This document shows, in pieces, positions 1 through 7,738 of a stretch of DNA of 64,000 nt; position 1 is the first letter of the stretch, and every line of letters starts with the position of its first letter. A program made the position numbers and the translations under genes. Location of the stretch: the NCBI GenBank assembly GCA_016704445.1, contig JADJAE010000007.1:1-64000 (forward strand), read 5' to 3'. Source of the DNA: Deltaproteobacteria bacterium. Its GTDB lineage: Bacteria > Myxococcota_A > Polyangia > Polyangiales > Ga0077539. Under the pieces are notes generated by a model. The model had not been told where the DNA came from. It saw only the letters and a program-made list of their open reading frames with translations, and searched no databases.

Positions 1-77
1 AGAAGGGCTGCGGGACGTGAGTCGGTGCGACGCCTGCCGGTCCCCGCTCTCGCGTGACCGGGCGGCGTCACGGAGGA

Positions 78-674
78 TCACGCCCCGTCGTCCGCTTCGA
101 GGGCCAGCCGGTAGAGCGAGTCGACGGAGAGCGGGATGTCGGGCCCGCTCAACCGCAGCTCCGTCCCCTCGCCGTACTCGCGGAGAACCCACGCTCCTCC
201 GTCTCCGCGGGTGTACAGCTCCACGAGCCGACGCTGCGAAGACACCATGACGAAGTGCTGGAGCGACTCGATGGTGCGGTAGCCCTCGAACTTCTCCCCG
301 CGGTCGAAGCGCTCGGTCCCCTCGGAGAGCACCTCGACGATCACGACGGGGTTGGTCACCACGTCGACGGTGCCGGGGTAGAGCGCCAGACGACCGCACG
401 CGACCATGGCGTCGGGGTATACGAAGCCCCGCTTGCGCGGGACCCACACCTTCTGGTCGGAGGTCAGTACGCGGCACCGCGAACTGCGCAGCGCCGTGCC
501 GAGCTCAACGATGGCGTTGGCGCAGATGGTGTTGTGATCGGGCGTCCCCCCGGCCATCGCCTGGACGGAGAAGACTTCGCCGTCCCAGAGGATGTGCTTC
601 TCCGCGGCGTCGGCCTCCATCGCGAGGTACTCCTCGATGGAGGTCTTGACGCGCGGTGCCGTCGACGTGGTCAT
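78..674 (-). CDS. Uma2 family (DUF820) PD-(D/E)XK-fold protein
   Basis: Predicted 198-aa Uma2/DUF820 protein, a family with the restriction-endonuclease-like fold whose cellular role is mostly unknown. Visible family features are the N-terminal SIEEYLAM segment, WDGEVFSV, the P-D of GFVYPDAMVACG and the VIVEVLSEGTERFDRGEKFEGYR stretch (split here: VEVLSEGTE, then DRGEKFEGYR), which holds the E-x-L and downstream K expected of the active site. Length is normal for the family. ATG start at 674. It is divergent from a DNA adenine methyltransferase 160 bp away; a functional link is possible but unproven, because Uma2 genes usually stand alone. Confidence 0.85.
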   Translation of the reverse strand: MTTSTAPRVKTSIEEYLAMEADAAEKHILWDGEVFSVQAMAGGTPDHNTICANAIVELGTALRSSRCRVLTSDQKVWVPRKRGFVYPDAMVACGRLALYPGTVDVVTNPVVIVEVLSEGTERFDRGEKFEGYRTIESLQHFVMVSSQRRLVELYTRGDGGAWVLREYGEGTELRLSGPDIPLSVDSLYRLALEADDGA

Positions 675-834
675 GCCCGTGAGGTTACCTCACCCCTCCC
701 GCGCCGCGCCCCCTGTCTCACAGGACATGCGTCGAGCGCCTCGTTCGAGCGCGCGAGCAGGTCCGCGGGCGCACCATCCGGGGGATGGATTGCGCGGGGC
801 GTGGCATCCGCGGTAGCGCCCTCATAGGCTGGCG

Positions 835-1839
835 ATGATCAAATACCTCGGGTCGAAGCGGCGGCTGATCCCGTCCATCGTGGGCGTGGTCGCGGCGCTG
901 CCCGAGGCGCGCTCGGTGCTCGACCTCTTCTCCGGGACCTCCCGCGTCGGCCTCGCGCTCAAGGCCGCGGGCTACCGCGTGGTGGCCAACGACCACAACG
1001 CCTACGCCGCGACGCTGGCCCGCTGCTACGTGCAGGCCGACCGCGAGCGGGTGCTGGCCGACGTGGAGGCCCTGGTGGCGGAGCTCAACGCGCTGCCCGG
1101 GTCGCCCGGGTATTTCACCGAGACCTACTGCGAGCGCAGCCGGTTCTTCCAGCCGAAGAACGGCGAGCGGGTGGATGCGATCCGAGAGGCCATCGCGCGC
1201 CGGGGCCTCGACCCGGAGCTTGAGGCGGTGCTGCTCACCTCGCTGATGGAGGCCGCCGACCGGGTGGACTCCACCACCGGGCTCCAGATGGCCTACCTGA
1301 AGGACTGGGCGCCTCGCGCTCACCAGGACCTCGCGCTGCGCGTGCCCGAGCTGCTCTCCCGCGCGGAGCACGGAGCGGGAGAGGCGCTCCAGGAGGACGC
1401 GCTGGTGGCGGCGGAGCGGGAGGCGGACGTCGCCTACCTCGACCCGCCCTACAACCAGCACAAGTACCTGGGCAACTATCACATCTGGGAGTCGCTGGTG
1501 CTCTGGGACAAGCCCGAGGTCTACGGCATGGCGTGCAAGCGCGTCGACTGCCGCACCCGGTCGAGCCCCTTCAACTCCAGGCCGCGCTTCGTCGAGGCGA
1601 TGCGCGCCGTGATCGGGCGGGTGAGGGCGCGCTGGCTGGTGGTGTCCTTCAGCGACGAGGGCTACGTCACCCGAGAGGAGATGGAGGCGATGCTCGCCAC
1701 GAGAGGCGAGGTGCGGGTCATCGCCCACGATTACAAGCGCTACGTGGGCGCCCAGATCGGGATCTACAACCCCGCCGGAGAGAAGGTCGGCAGGGTGGGC
1801 CACCTGAGAAACAGGGAGTTCCTCTTCGTGGTGGGGTGA
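835..1839 (+). CDS. D12-class N6-adenine DNA methyltransferase
   Basis: 334-aa Dam-like methyltransferase that would transfer a methyl group from S-adenosylmethionine to adenine N6. The N-terminal YLGSKRRL and LDLFSGTSRVG (about residues 29-39) form the SAM-binding start typical of the D12 family, and the catalytic DPPY motif is at residues 203-206 followed by NQHKYLGNY. The C-terminal VVSFSDEGY is also typical. No restriction enzyme of recognisable type lies next to it, so it looks like an orphan or epigenetic methylase; the divergent Uma2 protein is the only nuclease-fold neighbour. It is convergent with the next gene, with 10 bp between stops. Confidence 0.9.
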   Translation: MIKYLGSKRRLIPSIVGVVAALPEARSVLDLFSGTSRVGLALKAAGYRVVANDHNAYAATLARCYVQADRERVLADVEALVAELNALPGSPGYFTETYCERSRFFQPKNGERVDAIREAIARRGLDPELEAVLLTSLMEAADRVDSTTGLQMAYLKDWAPRAHQDLALRVPELLSRAEHGAGEALQEDALVAAEREADVAYLDPPYNQHKYLGNYHIWESLVLWDKPEVYGMACKRVDCRTRSSPFNSRPRFVEAMRAVIGRVRARWLVVSFSDEGYVTREEMEAMLATRGEVRVIAHDYKRYVGAQIGIYNPAGEKVGRVGHLRNREFLFVVG

Positions 1840-1849
1840 CGGGGGACTT

Positions 1850-3742
1850 TTACGCGGCGTGGTAATCGACGGCCGGGCGGCGGGCGCCCCAGCGGGCGAA
1901 GGCCCAGGCGCCCGCGGAGAGGGCGCACCACCCGAAGGTCGCCCAGGCCACCAGCGAGCCGGCGGCGTCGCGAGCGGCCCACGGGAGGCGCGATCCAGCG
2001 AGGGCGAGGGCGGTGTAGGCCGCGAGGGCGAGGGTCGCCGCGGGGAGGGCTGCGATCCAGGCCACGCGGGTGAGAAACTCCGCGCGGGGTCGGCGGGTGA
2101 GGCGTCGCACCCGGCGGGCCGCTGCGTGCAGCGCCCAGGCCTTGGCGAGCAGCACTCCCACGCCGAGCATCTGGAGCCCCACGGAGGAGGCCTGCACCCC
2201 GGCGCCCACCGCGGGGAGGCGCCACGCGCCCAGCAGCAGCAGGGCGAGCAGCACCGAGCGGGACCAGGTGAGCAGCCGCTCGGCCAGGTGCAGCGGCAGC
2301 GAAGGGCGTGGGCCGGACTCGAAGCCCGCGAGCACCCACGCCACGGCGTAGGCGCCGACGCCGAGGAGCAGCGGGTCGCGGAAGAGGTTCCACTGCCAGG
2401 GGAGCGCGCCCTGCGAGGCGGCCACGCCCTGGAAGCCCAGCGACCCGGCGGCGGCCACCGCGGCCCCGGCGCCCACCACCAGCGGGAGCCCGCGCATCAT
2501 CTCTCGCGCGGCGACGCCCACCTTGGCGCGCACGCCGGAGTGTCGCGTGGTGGCGAGCGCGGCGCCCCCCACGACCAGCGCCAGCGTGGCGGCGAGCACG
2601 TCCGGGTCGACCAGGAAGATCCCGCTGCCGAAGGGGACCGCCAGGGCCGTGGTGCCCAGCGCCATCCACCCGAGGCGGTGCTGCGCGGCCGACCAGGGAG
2701 CGGCCACGACGGGCTCCGGGAGGTCTTCCCGCCACATCCCGATGGCCCTCGCGGCGCGGCGCAGCACCCGGGGGACGCGTTGCCTCGACGACCAGAGCAG
2801 GGCGCCGGCGAGCAGCACCATCACCGCCGCGAGCACCATGTCCCAGGAGACCTTGGGGTCGAGGTGGCTCACCCGAAGCGGGCGGTCCTCCACGGCATCG
2901 CCGCGGCGCACGGTGAGCACGGCCATGTCGCGGCCGGGCGAGGGGCGGAAGTCGTCGATGGCGGTGAGGCTCACCCCGTCGAGGCGCACCAGCACGTCGC
3001 CGTCGGCCACGCCGGCCTCGTCGGCGGCGCTGCCCGGATCGACCCGCTCCACCTGCAGTCCCCCTTCGGGCGGCAGCACCGGGGCGAGGCGCACGCCCAC
3101 CCCGGAGAGCGCGCGCTCGGCGCGGGAGAGGGCGGCGCGGGTCACGTCGAGCCCGCGGCCCTGGCTGAGGTGCAGGTCGACGATCGGACCCCGCAGGGCG
3201 CGCGCGGAGGAGAGCACCGTCCCCTGGAGGGTCTCCACCTGCACGCTCACCCCGCCGCGGTCGCCGAGGAAGGAGAGCGTGGCGTGCGAGGCGAGGGGCT
3301 CCGAGGCGGACTCCCCGGCGCAGCGGGAGAGCGAGCGCACCAGCGAGTCGGTGAGCGCGAACTCCAGCCGCGAGGCTCCTTCGATGCGCAGCGCGTGGGC
3401 CGCGACCTCGCCGTAGGTGGCCTCCCTGGGCTGACCGGAGAGCGCGTCGGTGACGGTGGTCCCCTCCGGGGGGTCGGTGATGACGGCGGTGACCGTGGAC
3501 TCGCAGCGGGCCATGCCGGGGCGGGCGAGCCTGGCGGCGAGGCGCACGGTGACCCGTCGGATGTCCGCCACTGGGGGCAGGCCGTTGGTGTGGAGCACGA
3601 GGCGGTCGCCGGGCTCGACCTGGCGCGGGGTGAGCTCGGTGAGGGTGAGCACCTCGTGGGTGGGCTGGGTCTCGCAGCCCGCGAGCGCGCAGACGAAGGG
3701 CATCACCAGCGACCAGGACGAGGGCCTCACAGGGGAGGGCAT
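1850..3742 (-). CDS. Lipoprotein with PDZ domain and NuoH-like membrane domain
   Basis: 630-aa protein. I place the start at the ATG at 3742 because it gives a signal peptide with lipobox LAGC (Cys23); the reading frame stays open far upstream without coding character. Residues about 215-285 form a PDZ domain (GLQVERVDPGSAADEAGVAD, GDVLVRLDGV). A membrane segment follows (about 302-318), then a multi-span region whose pattern (VRAKVGVAAREMMRGLPLVV, LFRDPLLLGVGAYAVAWVLA) resembles NADH dehydrogenase subunit 1/NuoH. The usual NuoH acidic loop (ETNRAPFDLPEAESEL) is replaced by GFESGPRPSLPLHLAERLL, so the quinone/proton role is doubtful. It lies alone, divergent from manC. The NuoH relation is a by-eye alignment. 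Confidence 0.7.
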   Translation of the reverse strand: MPSPVRPSSWSLVMPFVCALAGCETQPTHEVLTLTELTPRQVEPGDRLVLHTNGLPPVADIRRVTVRLAARLARPGMARCESTVTAVITDPPEGTTVTDALSGQPREATYGEVAAHALRIEGASRLEFALTDSLVRSLSRCAGESASEPLASHATLSFLGDRGGVSVQVETLQGTVLSSARALRGPIVDLHLSQGRGLDVTRAALSRAERALSGVGVRLAPVLPPEGGLQVERVDPGSAADEAGVADGDVLVRLDGVSLTAIDDFRPSPGRDMAVLTVRRGDAVEDRPLRVSHLDPKVSWDMVLAAVMVLLAGALLWSSRQRVPRVLRRAARAIGMWREDLPEPVVAAPWSAAQHRLGWMALGTTALAVPFGSGIFLVDPDVLAATLALVVGGAALATTRHSGVRAKVGVAAREMMRGLPLVVGAGAAVAAAGSLGFQGVAASQGALPWQWNLFRDPLLLGVGAYAVAWVLAGFESGPRPSLPLHLAERLLTWSRSVLLALLLLGAWRLPAVGAGVQASSVGLQMLGVGVLLAKAWALHAAARRVRRLTRRPRAEFLTRVAWIAALPAATLALAAYTALALAGSRLPWAARDAAGSLVAWATFGWCALSAGAWAFARWGARRPAVDYHAA

Positions 3743-3883
3743 TGCCCGCTCGGGGGCCGCGGCGACAACTTTCCGGCAGCGGGGCCATCGCAGCGCGGTA
3801 GAGGGTCCTCGTGCGAGCGGTTCAACCGCGGCCGCGCCCGTGGTACACGGCTCGTCCCTGTTTCGTCGGGCGCGAGGAGTGCG

Positions 3884-4999
3884 ATGAGCGAGATCTACAC
3901 GGTGATCATGGCGGGGGGCTCGGGCACCCGCTTCTGGCCCTCGTCGCGTCGGCTGAAGCCGAAGCAGTTCCTGCCGCTGGGCGACGGCGTCACGCCGCTG
4001 CTTACGGCCACGGTAAGGCGCGTGGCGCAGCTCTCGCCGCCCGAGCGCGTGCTCATCGTCACCCGGGCCGACCTCGCCGAGGCCACCCACGAGGCGTGCC
4101 CCGAGGTGCCCGCGGCCAACATCCTGCTCGAGCCCGTCGGCCGCAACACCGCGCCCTGCGTCGCGTGGGCCACCGCCGTCGTCCAGAGGCGCTCGCCCGA
4201 CGCGGTGGTGGTGGTGCTCGCCGCCGACGCGCACATCAGCGACGAGCCCGCCTTCCTGGCCGCCCTGCGCCTCGCCGCCGAGGCCGCGGGCACCGGCGCC
4301 ATCGTCACCCTCGGCATCACCCCCACGCGCCCGGAGACGGGCTACGGCTACCTGCACGTGGGCGAGGCCTTCGCGGGCGCCTCGGAGGGGGTGCGCGTCG
4401 TGAGGGCCTTCGTCGAGAAGCCCGACGCGGCCCGCGCGGAGCAGTACTTCCACGGGGCGGAGCACCTCTGGAACGCCGGGATCTTCGTGTTTCGCGCGGA
4501 CGTGATGGCGCGCGCGGTGAGGGCGCACCTGCCGACGGTGGCCGACGCCACGGCGGCCTTCGACCGGGCCGCCGCGGTGGGCCCCGAGGAGGAGTCGCGC
4601 GAGGTCAACGCCCGCTACCCGGGGCTGCCCAACGTGTCGCTCGACTACGGGGTGATGGAGAACGAGCGGGCCATCGCGGTGGTCCCGGTGAGCTGCGGTT
4701 GGAGCGACGTCGGCAGCTGGCAGGCGGCCTGGGAGCTCGGCCTCAAGGACGGCGCGGGCAACGTGCTGGCGGGGGTCGAGGGCACGGTGGTCGACGCGCG
4801 CGGCAACGTGGTGGTGGCGCCCCACGGCAAGGTCGTCGCGCTGGTGGGCGTGAGCGACCTGGTGGTGGTCGACACCGGCGACGTGCTGCTGGTGATGAGC
4901 CGCGACCGCGCTCAAGACGTGAAGAAGGCCGTGGACGCGCTCGCCAGGCGCACCGCCACGACGTGCTCTGACCGAAGGACCGAGGGACAGCAGCGATGA
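3884..4999 (+). CDS. manC: Mannose-1-phosphate guanylyltransferase
   Basis: 371-aa enzyme making GDP-mannose from mannose-1-phosphate and GTP in the cytoplasm, feeding LPS, exopolysaccharide or glycoprotein synthesis. The nucleotidyltransferase signature VIMAGGSGTRFWPSSR is at residues 6-21, with ILLEPVGRNTAPC, the metal/sugar motif FVEKPD and WNAGIFVFR following, and GWSDVGSWQA near the C-terminal end. It lacks the C-terminal isomerase (cupin) domain of the bifunctional type II enzymes, so it is the short, transferase-only form. ATG at 3884 has a good ribosome site (GAGGAG, 3874-3879). The stop overlaps the next start (ATGA at 4996-4999), indicating translational coupling with manB. Confidence 0.93.
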   Translation: MSEIYTVIMAGGSGTRFWPSSRRLKPKQFLPLGDGVTPLLTATVRRVAQLSPPERVLIVTRADLAEATHEACPEVPAANILLEPVGRNTAPCVAWATAVVQRRSPDAVVVVLAADAHISDEPAFLAALRLAAEAAGTGAIVTLGITPTRPETGYGYLHVGEAFAGASEGVRVVRAFVEKPDAARAEQYFHGAEHLWNAGIFVFRADVMARAVRAHLPTVADATAAFDRAAAVGPEEESREVNARYPGLPNVSLDYGVMENERAIAVVPVSCGWSDVGSWQAAWELGLKDGAGNVLAGVEGTVVDARGNVVVAPHGKVVALVGVSDLVVVDTGDVLLVMSRDRAQDVKKAVDALARRTATTCSDRRTEGQQR

Positions 5000-6354
5000 A
5001 TCCGCAGATCTTCCGTGAGTACGACGTCCGTGGAAACGCCGAGCGCGACCTGCCCGACGAGGTCGCCCGCGACCTGGGCCGCGCCCTCGGCAGCGTGATG
5101 GCCGAGCGCGGCAAGCGCCGCATCATGGTGGGCCGCGACTGCCGCGTCTCCTCGCAGCGCCTGCGCGACGCCCTCATCGAGGGCCTGCTGGAGACCGGGC
5201 GGCACGTGGTGAAGATCGAGGTCGGCCCCACGCCGCTGCTCTACTTCGCCGTGCACCACCTCGAGGCCGACGGGGGCGTGATGGTCACCGGGAGCCACAA
5301 CCCCCCGGAGGACAACGGCTTCAAGATCCTGGTGGGCAAGGGCACCCTTCACGGCGAGGAGATCAAGGCGCTGCGCGAGCGCATCGAGCGCCGGGAGTTC
5401 TTGAGGGCGCCGGGCGGCCACGTGGAGTCGACGGAGGTGAGCCCGCGCTACGTGGCGTGGATGAAGGGCAACATCCGGCTCGCACGCACTGACATCCGCG
5501 TGGTGGTCGACGCGGGCAACGGCGCGGGCGGGCCGTTGGCGCTAGCGTGCATGCACGCGCTCGGTCTCAAGCCCGAGGCCCTCTACTGCGACATGGACGG
5601 CCGCTTCCCCAACCACCACCCCGACCCGACGCTGCCCGAGAACGTCGCCGAGCTCATCGCCCGGGTGCACGACACGCACGCCGAGGTGGGGATCGCCTAC
5701 GACGGCGACGCCGACCGGCTCGGCGCGGTCGACCCCACCGGCGAGATCATCTGGGGCGACAAGCTCATGGTGCTCTTCGGCCGGTCGGTGCTGGAGCGGC
5801 ACCCGGGCGCGGCGATCCTCGGCGAGGTGAAGTGCTCGCAGACCCTCTACGACGACATCGCGAAGCACGGCGGCCGGCCCATCATGTGGAAGACCGGGCA
5901 CTCCCTCATCAAGGCCAAGATGAAGGAGGAGAAGGCGCTGCTCGCGGGCGAGATGTCGGGGCACCTGTTCTTCGCCGACCGGTACTTCGGCTACGACGAC
6001 GCCATCTACGCGTCGCTGCGGCTGCTGGAGATCGTGGCGGCCTCCAAGGCCGACCTCACGGACATGCTCGCCGACCTGCCGAAGACCTACGTCACGCCGG
6101 AGATCAGGGTGCCGTGCCCCGACGAGGTGAAGTTCCGCGTGGTGGCGCGGGTGCTCGAACATTACAAGTCCAGGTATCCCGTGAGCGAGGTCGACGGGGC
6201 GCGGGTCAACTTCGGCGACGGCTGGGGCCTGGTGCGGGCATCCAACACGCAGGCCGTGCTGGTGCTGCGCTTCGAGGCGGGCTCCGAGGCGCGGCGCGAC
6301 GCGATGCGGGCCGAGGTGGAGGCCGTGGTGCGAGAAGCACGCGACCAGGGGTGA
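4996..6354 (+). CDS. manB: Phosphomannomutase/phosphoglucomutase
   Basis: 452-aa alpha-D-phosphohexomutase interconverting hexose 6- and 1-phosphates; with manC next to it, mannose-6-P to mannose-1-P is the likely main reaction. The phosphoserine loop TGSHNPPEDNGFK, the metal-binding loop YDGDADRLGAVD, the sugar-specificity loop GEMSGHLFF and the C-terminal phosphate-binding RASNTQAVLVLR are all present, so the enzyme should be active. Length matches AlgC/ManB enzymes. It starts within the manC stop (ATGA overlap), and a glucokinase-type gene follows after 4 bp, so the three form one operon supplying activated sugars. Confidence 0.93.
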   Translation: MNPQIFREYDVRGNAERDLPDEVARDLGRALGSVMAERGKRRIMVGRDCRVSSQRLRDALIEGLLETGRHVVKIEVGPTPLLYFAVHHLEADGGVMVTGSHNPPEDNGFKILVGKGTLHGEEIKALRERIERREFLRAPGGHVESTEVSPRYVAWMKGNIRLARTDIRVVVDAGNGAGGPLALACMHALGLKPEALYCDMDGRFPNHHPDPTLPENVAELIARVHDTHAEVGIAYDGDADRLGAVDPTGEIIWGDKLMVLFGRSVLERHPGAAILGEVKCSQTLYDDIAKHGGRPIMWKTGHSLIKAKMKEEKALLAGEMSGHLFFADRYFGYDDAIYASLRLLEIVAASKADLTDMLADLPKTYVTPEIRVPCPDEVKFRVVARVLEHYKSRYPVSEVDGARVNFGDGWGLVRASNTQAVLVLRFEAGSEARRDAMRAEVEAVVREARDQG

Positions 6355-6358
6355 CACA

Positions 6359-7312
6359 TTGACCAAGAGGGTTGTCGGCATCGACCTCGGCGGCACTGGA
6401 CTTCGCATCGGCGTGGTGGCCGAAGACGGCTCCGTCGAGGGCCTTCAGTCTCTCACCCACGGCGGCTTTCCCCACCCGATGGACGCGGTCGAGCGGCTGG
6501 CTCGCATGGTCGAGGACGCCGCGGCGCAGGGCGGGGCCATCGACGCGGTGGGCGTCGGCGTGGCGGCCTGGGTGGAGCGCGACACGGGCTTCATCACCCG
6601 GGCGCCCAACCTGGGGTGGATCGACGTCCCCTTCGGCGAGCTGCTGCGCCGCCGGCTGAAGCTGCCGGTGGTGGTGCACAACGACCTCAAGGCCATCGCG
6701 TGGGGCGAGTACCGCTTCGGCGCGGGCGTCGGGGCCCGCACGCTTCTGGTGGTCTACGTGGGCACCGGGGTCGGGGCCGCGGTGATCGCCGAGGGCAACC
6801 TCCTGGTGGGCGCGCGAGGCTTCGGCGGGGAGATCGGGCACATCCAGGTGGGGCCCGACGACGGCCCGCTCTGCGGCTGCGGCCGGCACGGCTGCCTCGA
6901 GGCCTACGTGGGCGGGCACGCGCTCTCGCTCAAGGCCCGCAAGAGCGTCGCCGAGGGGCGCATCTCCCTGGTGCAGAAGGACAGCGAGATGAGGGAGCTC
7001 ACCGCGGCCGACCTGGAAGAACTCTCCAACCGCGGCGACGTCGAGGCGCAGACGCTGCTGGAGAGCGGCGGGATGCAGCTGGGCCGGGTGCTGGGCTCGA
7101 TGGTGACCTTCCTCAACCCCGACACCGTGCTGATGGGCGGCGGGGTCTGGGACTCGAGCGACGTCATCAAGGACGCGACGCGCATCGGGCTCGACCTGAG
7201 CACCCACCCCGACCTGCGTAAGTCGGTGCGCATCGTCGAGGGGCGACTGGGCTCTCGCGCCGGGGTGATCGGGGCGGCCGACCTGGCCCGAAGGCACGCC
7301 GACTCTCACTGA
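6359..7312 (+). CDS. glk: ROK family glucokinase
   Basis: 317-aa ROK-family sugar kinase. The N-terminal VGIDLGGTGLRIGVV is the ATP phosphate-binding loop; HNDLKAIAWGEY includes the catalytic Asp region; EIGHIQVG and the Cys-rich zinc motif CGCGRHGCLEAYVGG are diagnostic of ROK kinases rather than the separate proteobacterial Glk family. Glucose phosphorylation is the likely role, but ROK members also act on N-acetylmannosamine, fructose or allose. Start is TTG at 6359, 4 bp after the manB stop, with GGGG upstream. No DNA-binding N-terminal domain, so it is a kinase, not a ROK repressor. Last gene of the manC-manB-glk operon. Confidence 0.87.
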   Translation: MTKRVVGIDLGGTGLRIGVVAEDGSVEGLQSLTHGGFPHPMDAVERLARMVEDAAAQGGAIDAVGVGVAAWVERDTGFITRAPNLGWIDVPFGELLRRRLKLPVVVHNDLKAIAWGEYRFGAGVGARTLLVVYVGTGVGAAVIAEGNLLVGARGFGGEIGHIQVGPDDGPLCGCGRHGCLEAYVGGHALSLKARKSVAEGRISLVQKDSEMRELTAADLEELSNRGDVEAQTLLESGGMQLGRVLGSMVTFLNPDTVLMGGGVWDSSDVIKDATRIGLDLSTHPDLRKSVRIVEGRLGSRAGVIGAADLARRHADSH

Positions 7313-7317
7313 CGCAA

Positions 7318-7351
7318 GCCCCTGCTTGCATGGCTGAAAGACAGCAGGGGC
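7318..7351 (+). repeat. 9-bp inverted repeat after glk
   Basis: GCCCCTGCT at 7318-7326 is perfectly complementary to AGCAGGGGC at 7343-7351, just after the glk stop. A smaller hairpin GCAAGC-CCCT-GCTTGC (7314-7329) overlaps it. No T run follows, so it is a weak terminator candidate; it also lies 43-76 bp upstream of the first sigma-54 site and could be an activator-binding or competing structure. Confidence 0.5.
7332..7341 (+). promoter_or_regulatory. Upstream box GGCTGAAAGA, copy 1
   Basis: The 10-mer GGCTGAAAGA begins 62 bp before the GG of the first sigma-54 promoter. The same 10-mer begins 62 bp before the second. Identical spacing inside otherwise diverged upstream DNA suggests a conserved site, possibly for an enhancer-binding protein. 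Function is inferred. Confidence 0.45.
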
Positions 7352-7392
7352 CCTCACCTGGGAAAATGCCTGGAATTTCGTCGAGGAGGCTC

Positions 7393-7407
7393 TGGCACGA
7401 AGTCTGC
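7393..7407 (+). promoter_or_regulatory. Sigma-54 (RpoN) promoter, sRNA copy 1
   Basis: TGGCACGAAGTCTGC fits the -24/-12 consensus TGGCACG-N4-TTGC with one mismatch. The invariant GG (7394-7395) and GC (7406-7407) are 10 bases apart, as sigma-54 requires. Start of transcription is expected near 7419, directly before the first hairpin. Activation would need an enhancer-binding protein. Confidence 0.85.
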
Positions 7408-7418
7408 GATAGATATCC

Positions 7419-7523
7419 CCGAGCGGCGGCACCGGCGTCTCCCCCCAACGCCAGCGGTGACCGCCGCTAAGTATTCCTGCAAGGTCGATGGTCCAGAGTG
7501 GCTATCGGCCTTGAGGTCTTTCT
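7419..7523 (+). ncRNA. Predicted sigma-54-dependent small RNA, copy 1 (Pxr-like)
   Basis: About 105-nt transcript predicted from the sigma-54 site to a terminator hairpin. Hairpin 1: AGCGGCGG (7422-7429) pairs with CCGCCGCT (7461-7468), CACC (7430-7433) with GGTG (7456-7459), GGCGT (7434-7438) with ACGCC (7448-7452); the loop is CTCCCCCCA (7439-7447), with a 3-nt and a 1-nt bulge on the 3' side. Hairpin 2 is the terminator. A C-rich loop can pair with Shine-Dalgarno sequences. Size, sigma-54 control and a C run in the first loop match what I recall of the M. xanthus developmental sRNA Pxr; homology is inference and needs alignment. Confidence 0.78.
7480..7523 (+). terminator. Rho-independent terminator of sRNA copy 1
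   Basis: CAAGG (7480-7484) pairs with CCTTG (7509-7513), and the stem continues inward to about C7493-G7500 with several G-T pairs around a short loop. A weak T-rich tail TCTTTCT follows (7517-7523). Less stable than the matching hairpin of copy 2, so read-through into copy 2 is possible. Confidence 0.65.
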
Positions 7524-7644
7524 GGCGTCTCAAGGGACTTCGCATCTCCTTCGCCAGGCGACGCGCTTGTTGCGCGAGGGGGATGCGGCTTCGAGTCCGT
7601 GCGAGGGTGCGACCGGTTGTCGCTGTCAGCCGCGAAAGTCTGAT

Positions 7645-7660
7645 CTTTCAAGGCTGAAAG
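7645..7660 (+). repeat. Small inverted repeat upstream of sRNA copy 2
   Basis: CTTTCA (7645-7650) and TGAAAG (7655-7660) form a dyad separated by AGGC. It overlaps the shared upstream box and lies about 54 bp before the -24 element, a plausible position for an activator dimer. Copy 1 has the right half only, so the dyad as a whole is not conserved. Confidence 0.35.
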
Positions 7661-7661
7661 A
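7652..7661 (+). promoter_or_regulatory. Upstream box GGCTGAAAGA, copy 2
   Basis: Second occurrence of the 10-mer, again 62 bp before the sigma-54 GG (7714). See the copy 1 entry; the equal spacing is the evidence. Confidence 0.45.
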
Positions 7662-7712
7662 AAGGGAGGCGTCCCGGGTGACGAAGTGCTTGAAATACCG
7701 TGATCGGGACTC

Positions 7713-7727
7713 TGGCACGAACCCTGC
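7713..7727 (+). promoter_or_regulatory. Sigma-54 (RpoN) promoter, sRNA copy 2
   Basis: TGGCACGAACCCTGC: invariant GG at 7714-7715 and GC at 7726-7727 with 10 bases between, one mismatch to the TGGCACG-N4-TTGC consensus. It differs from copy 1 only in the variable spacer. Transcription start expected near 7739. Confidence 0.87.
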
Positions 7728-7738
7728 GATAGATATCC

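Noticed and set aside
3742..4915. Long open frame opposite manC continuing the PDZ gene upstream
   Set aside because: High-GC shadow; the antisense residues are His/Arg/Gly-rich nonsense and manC is clearly the coding strand.
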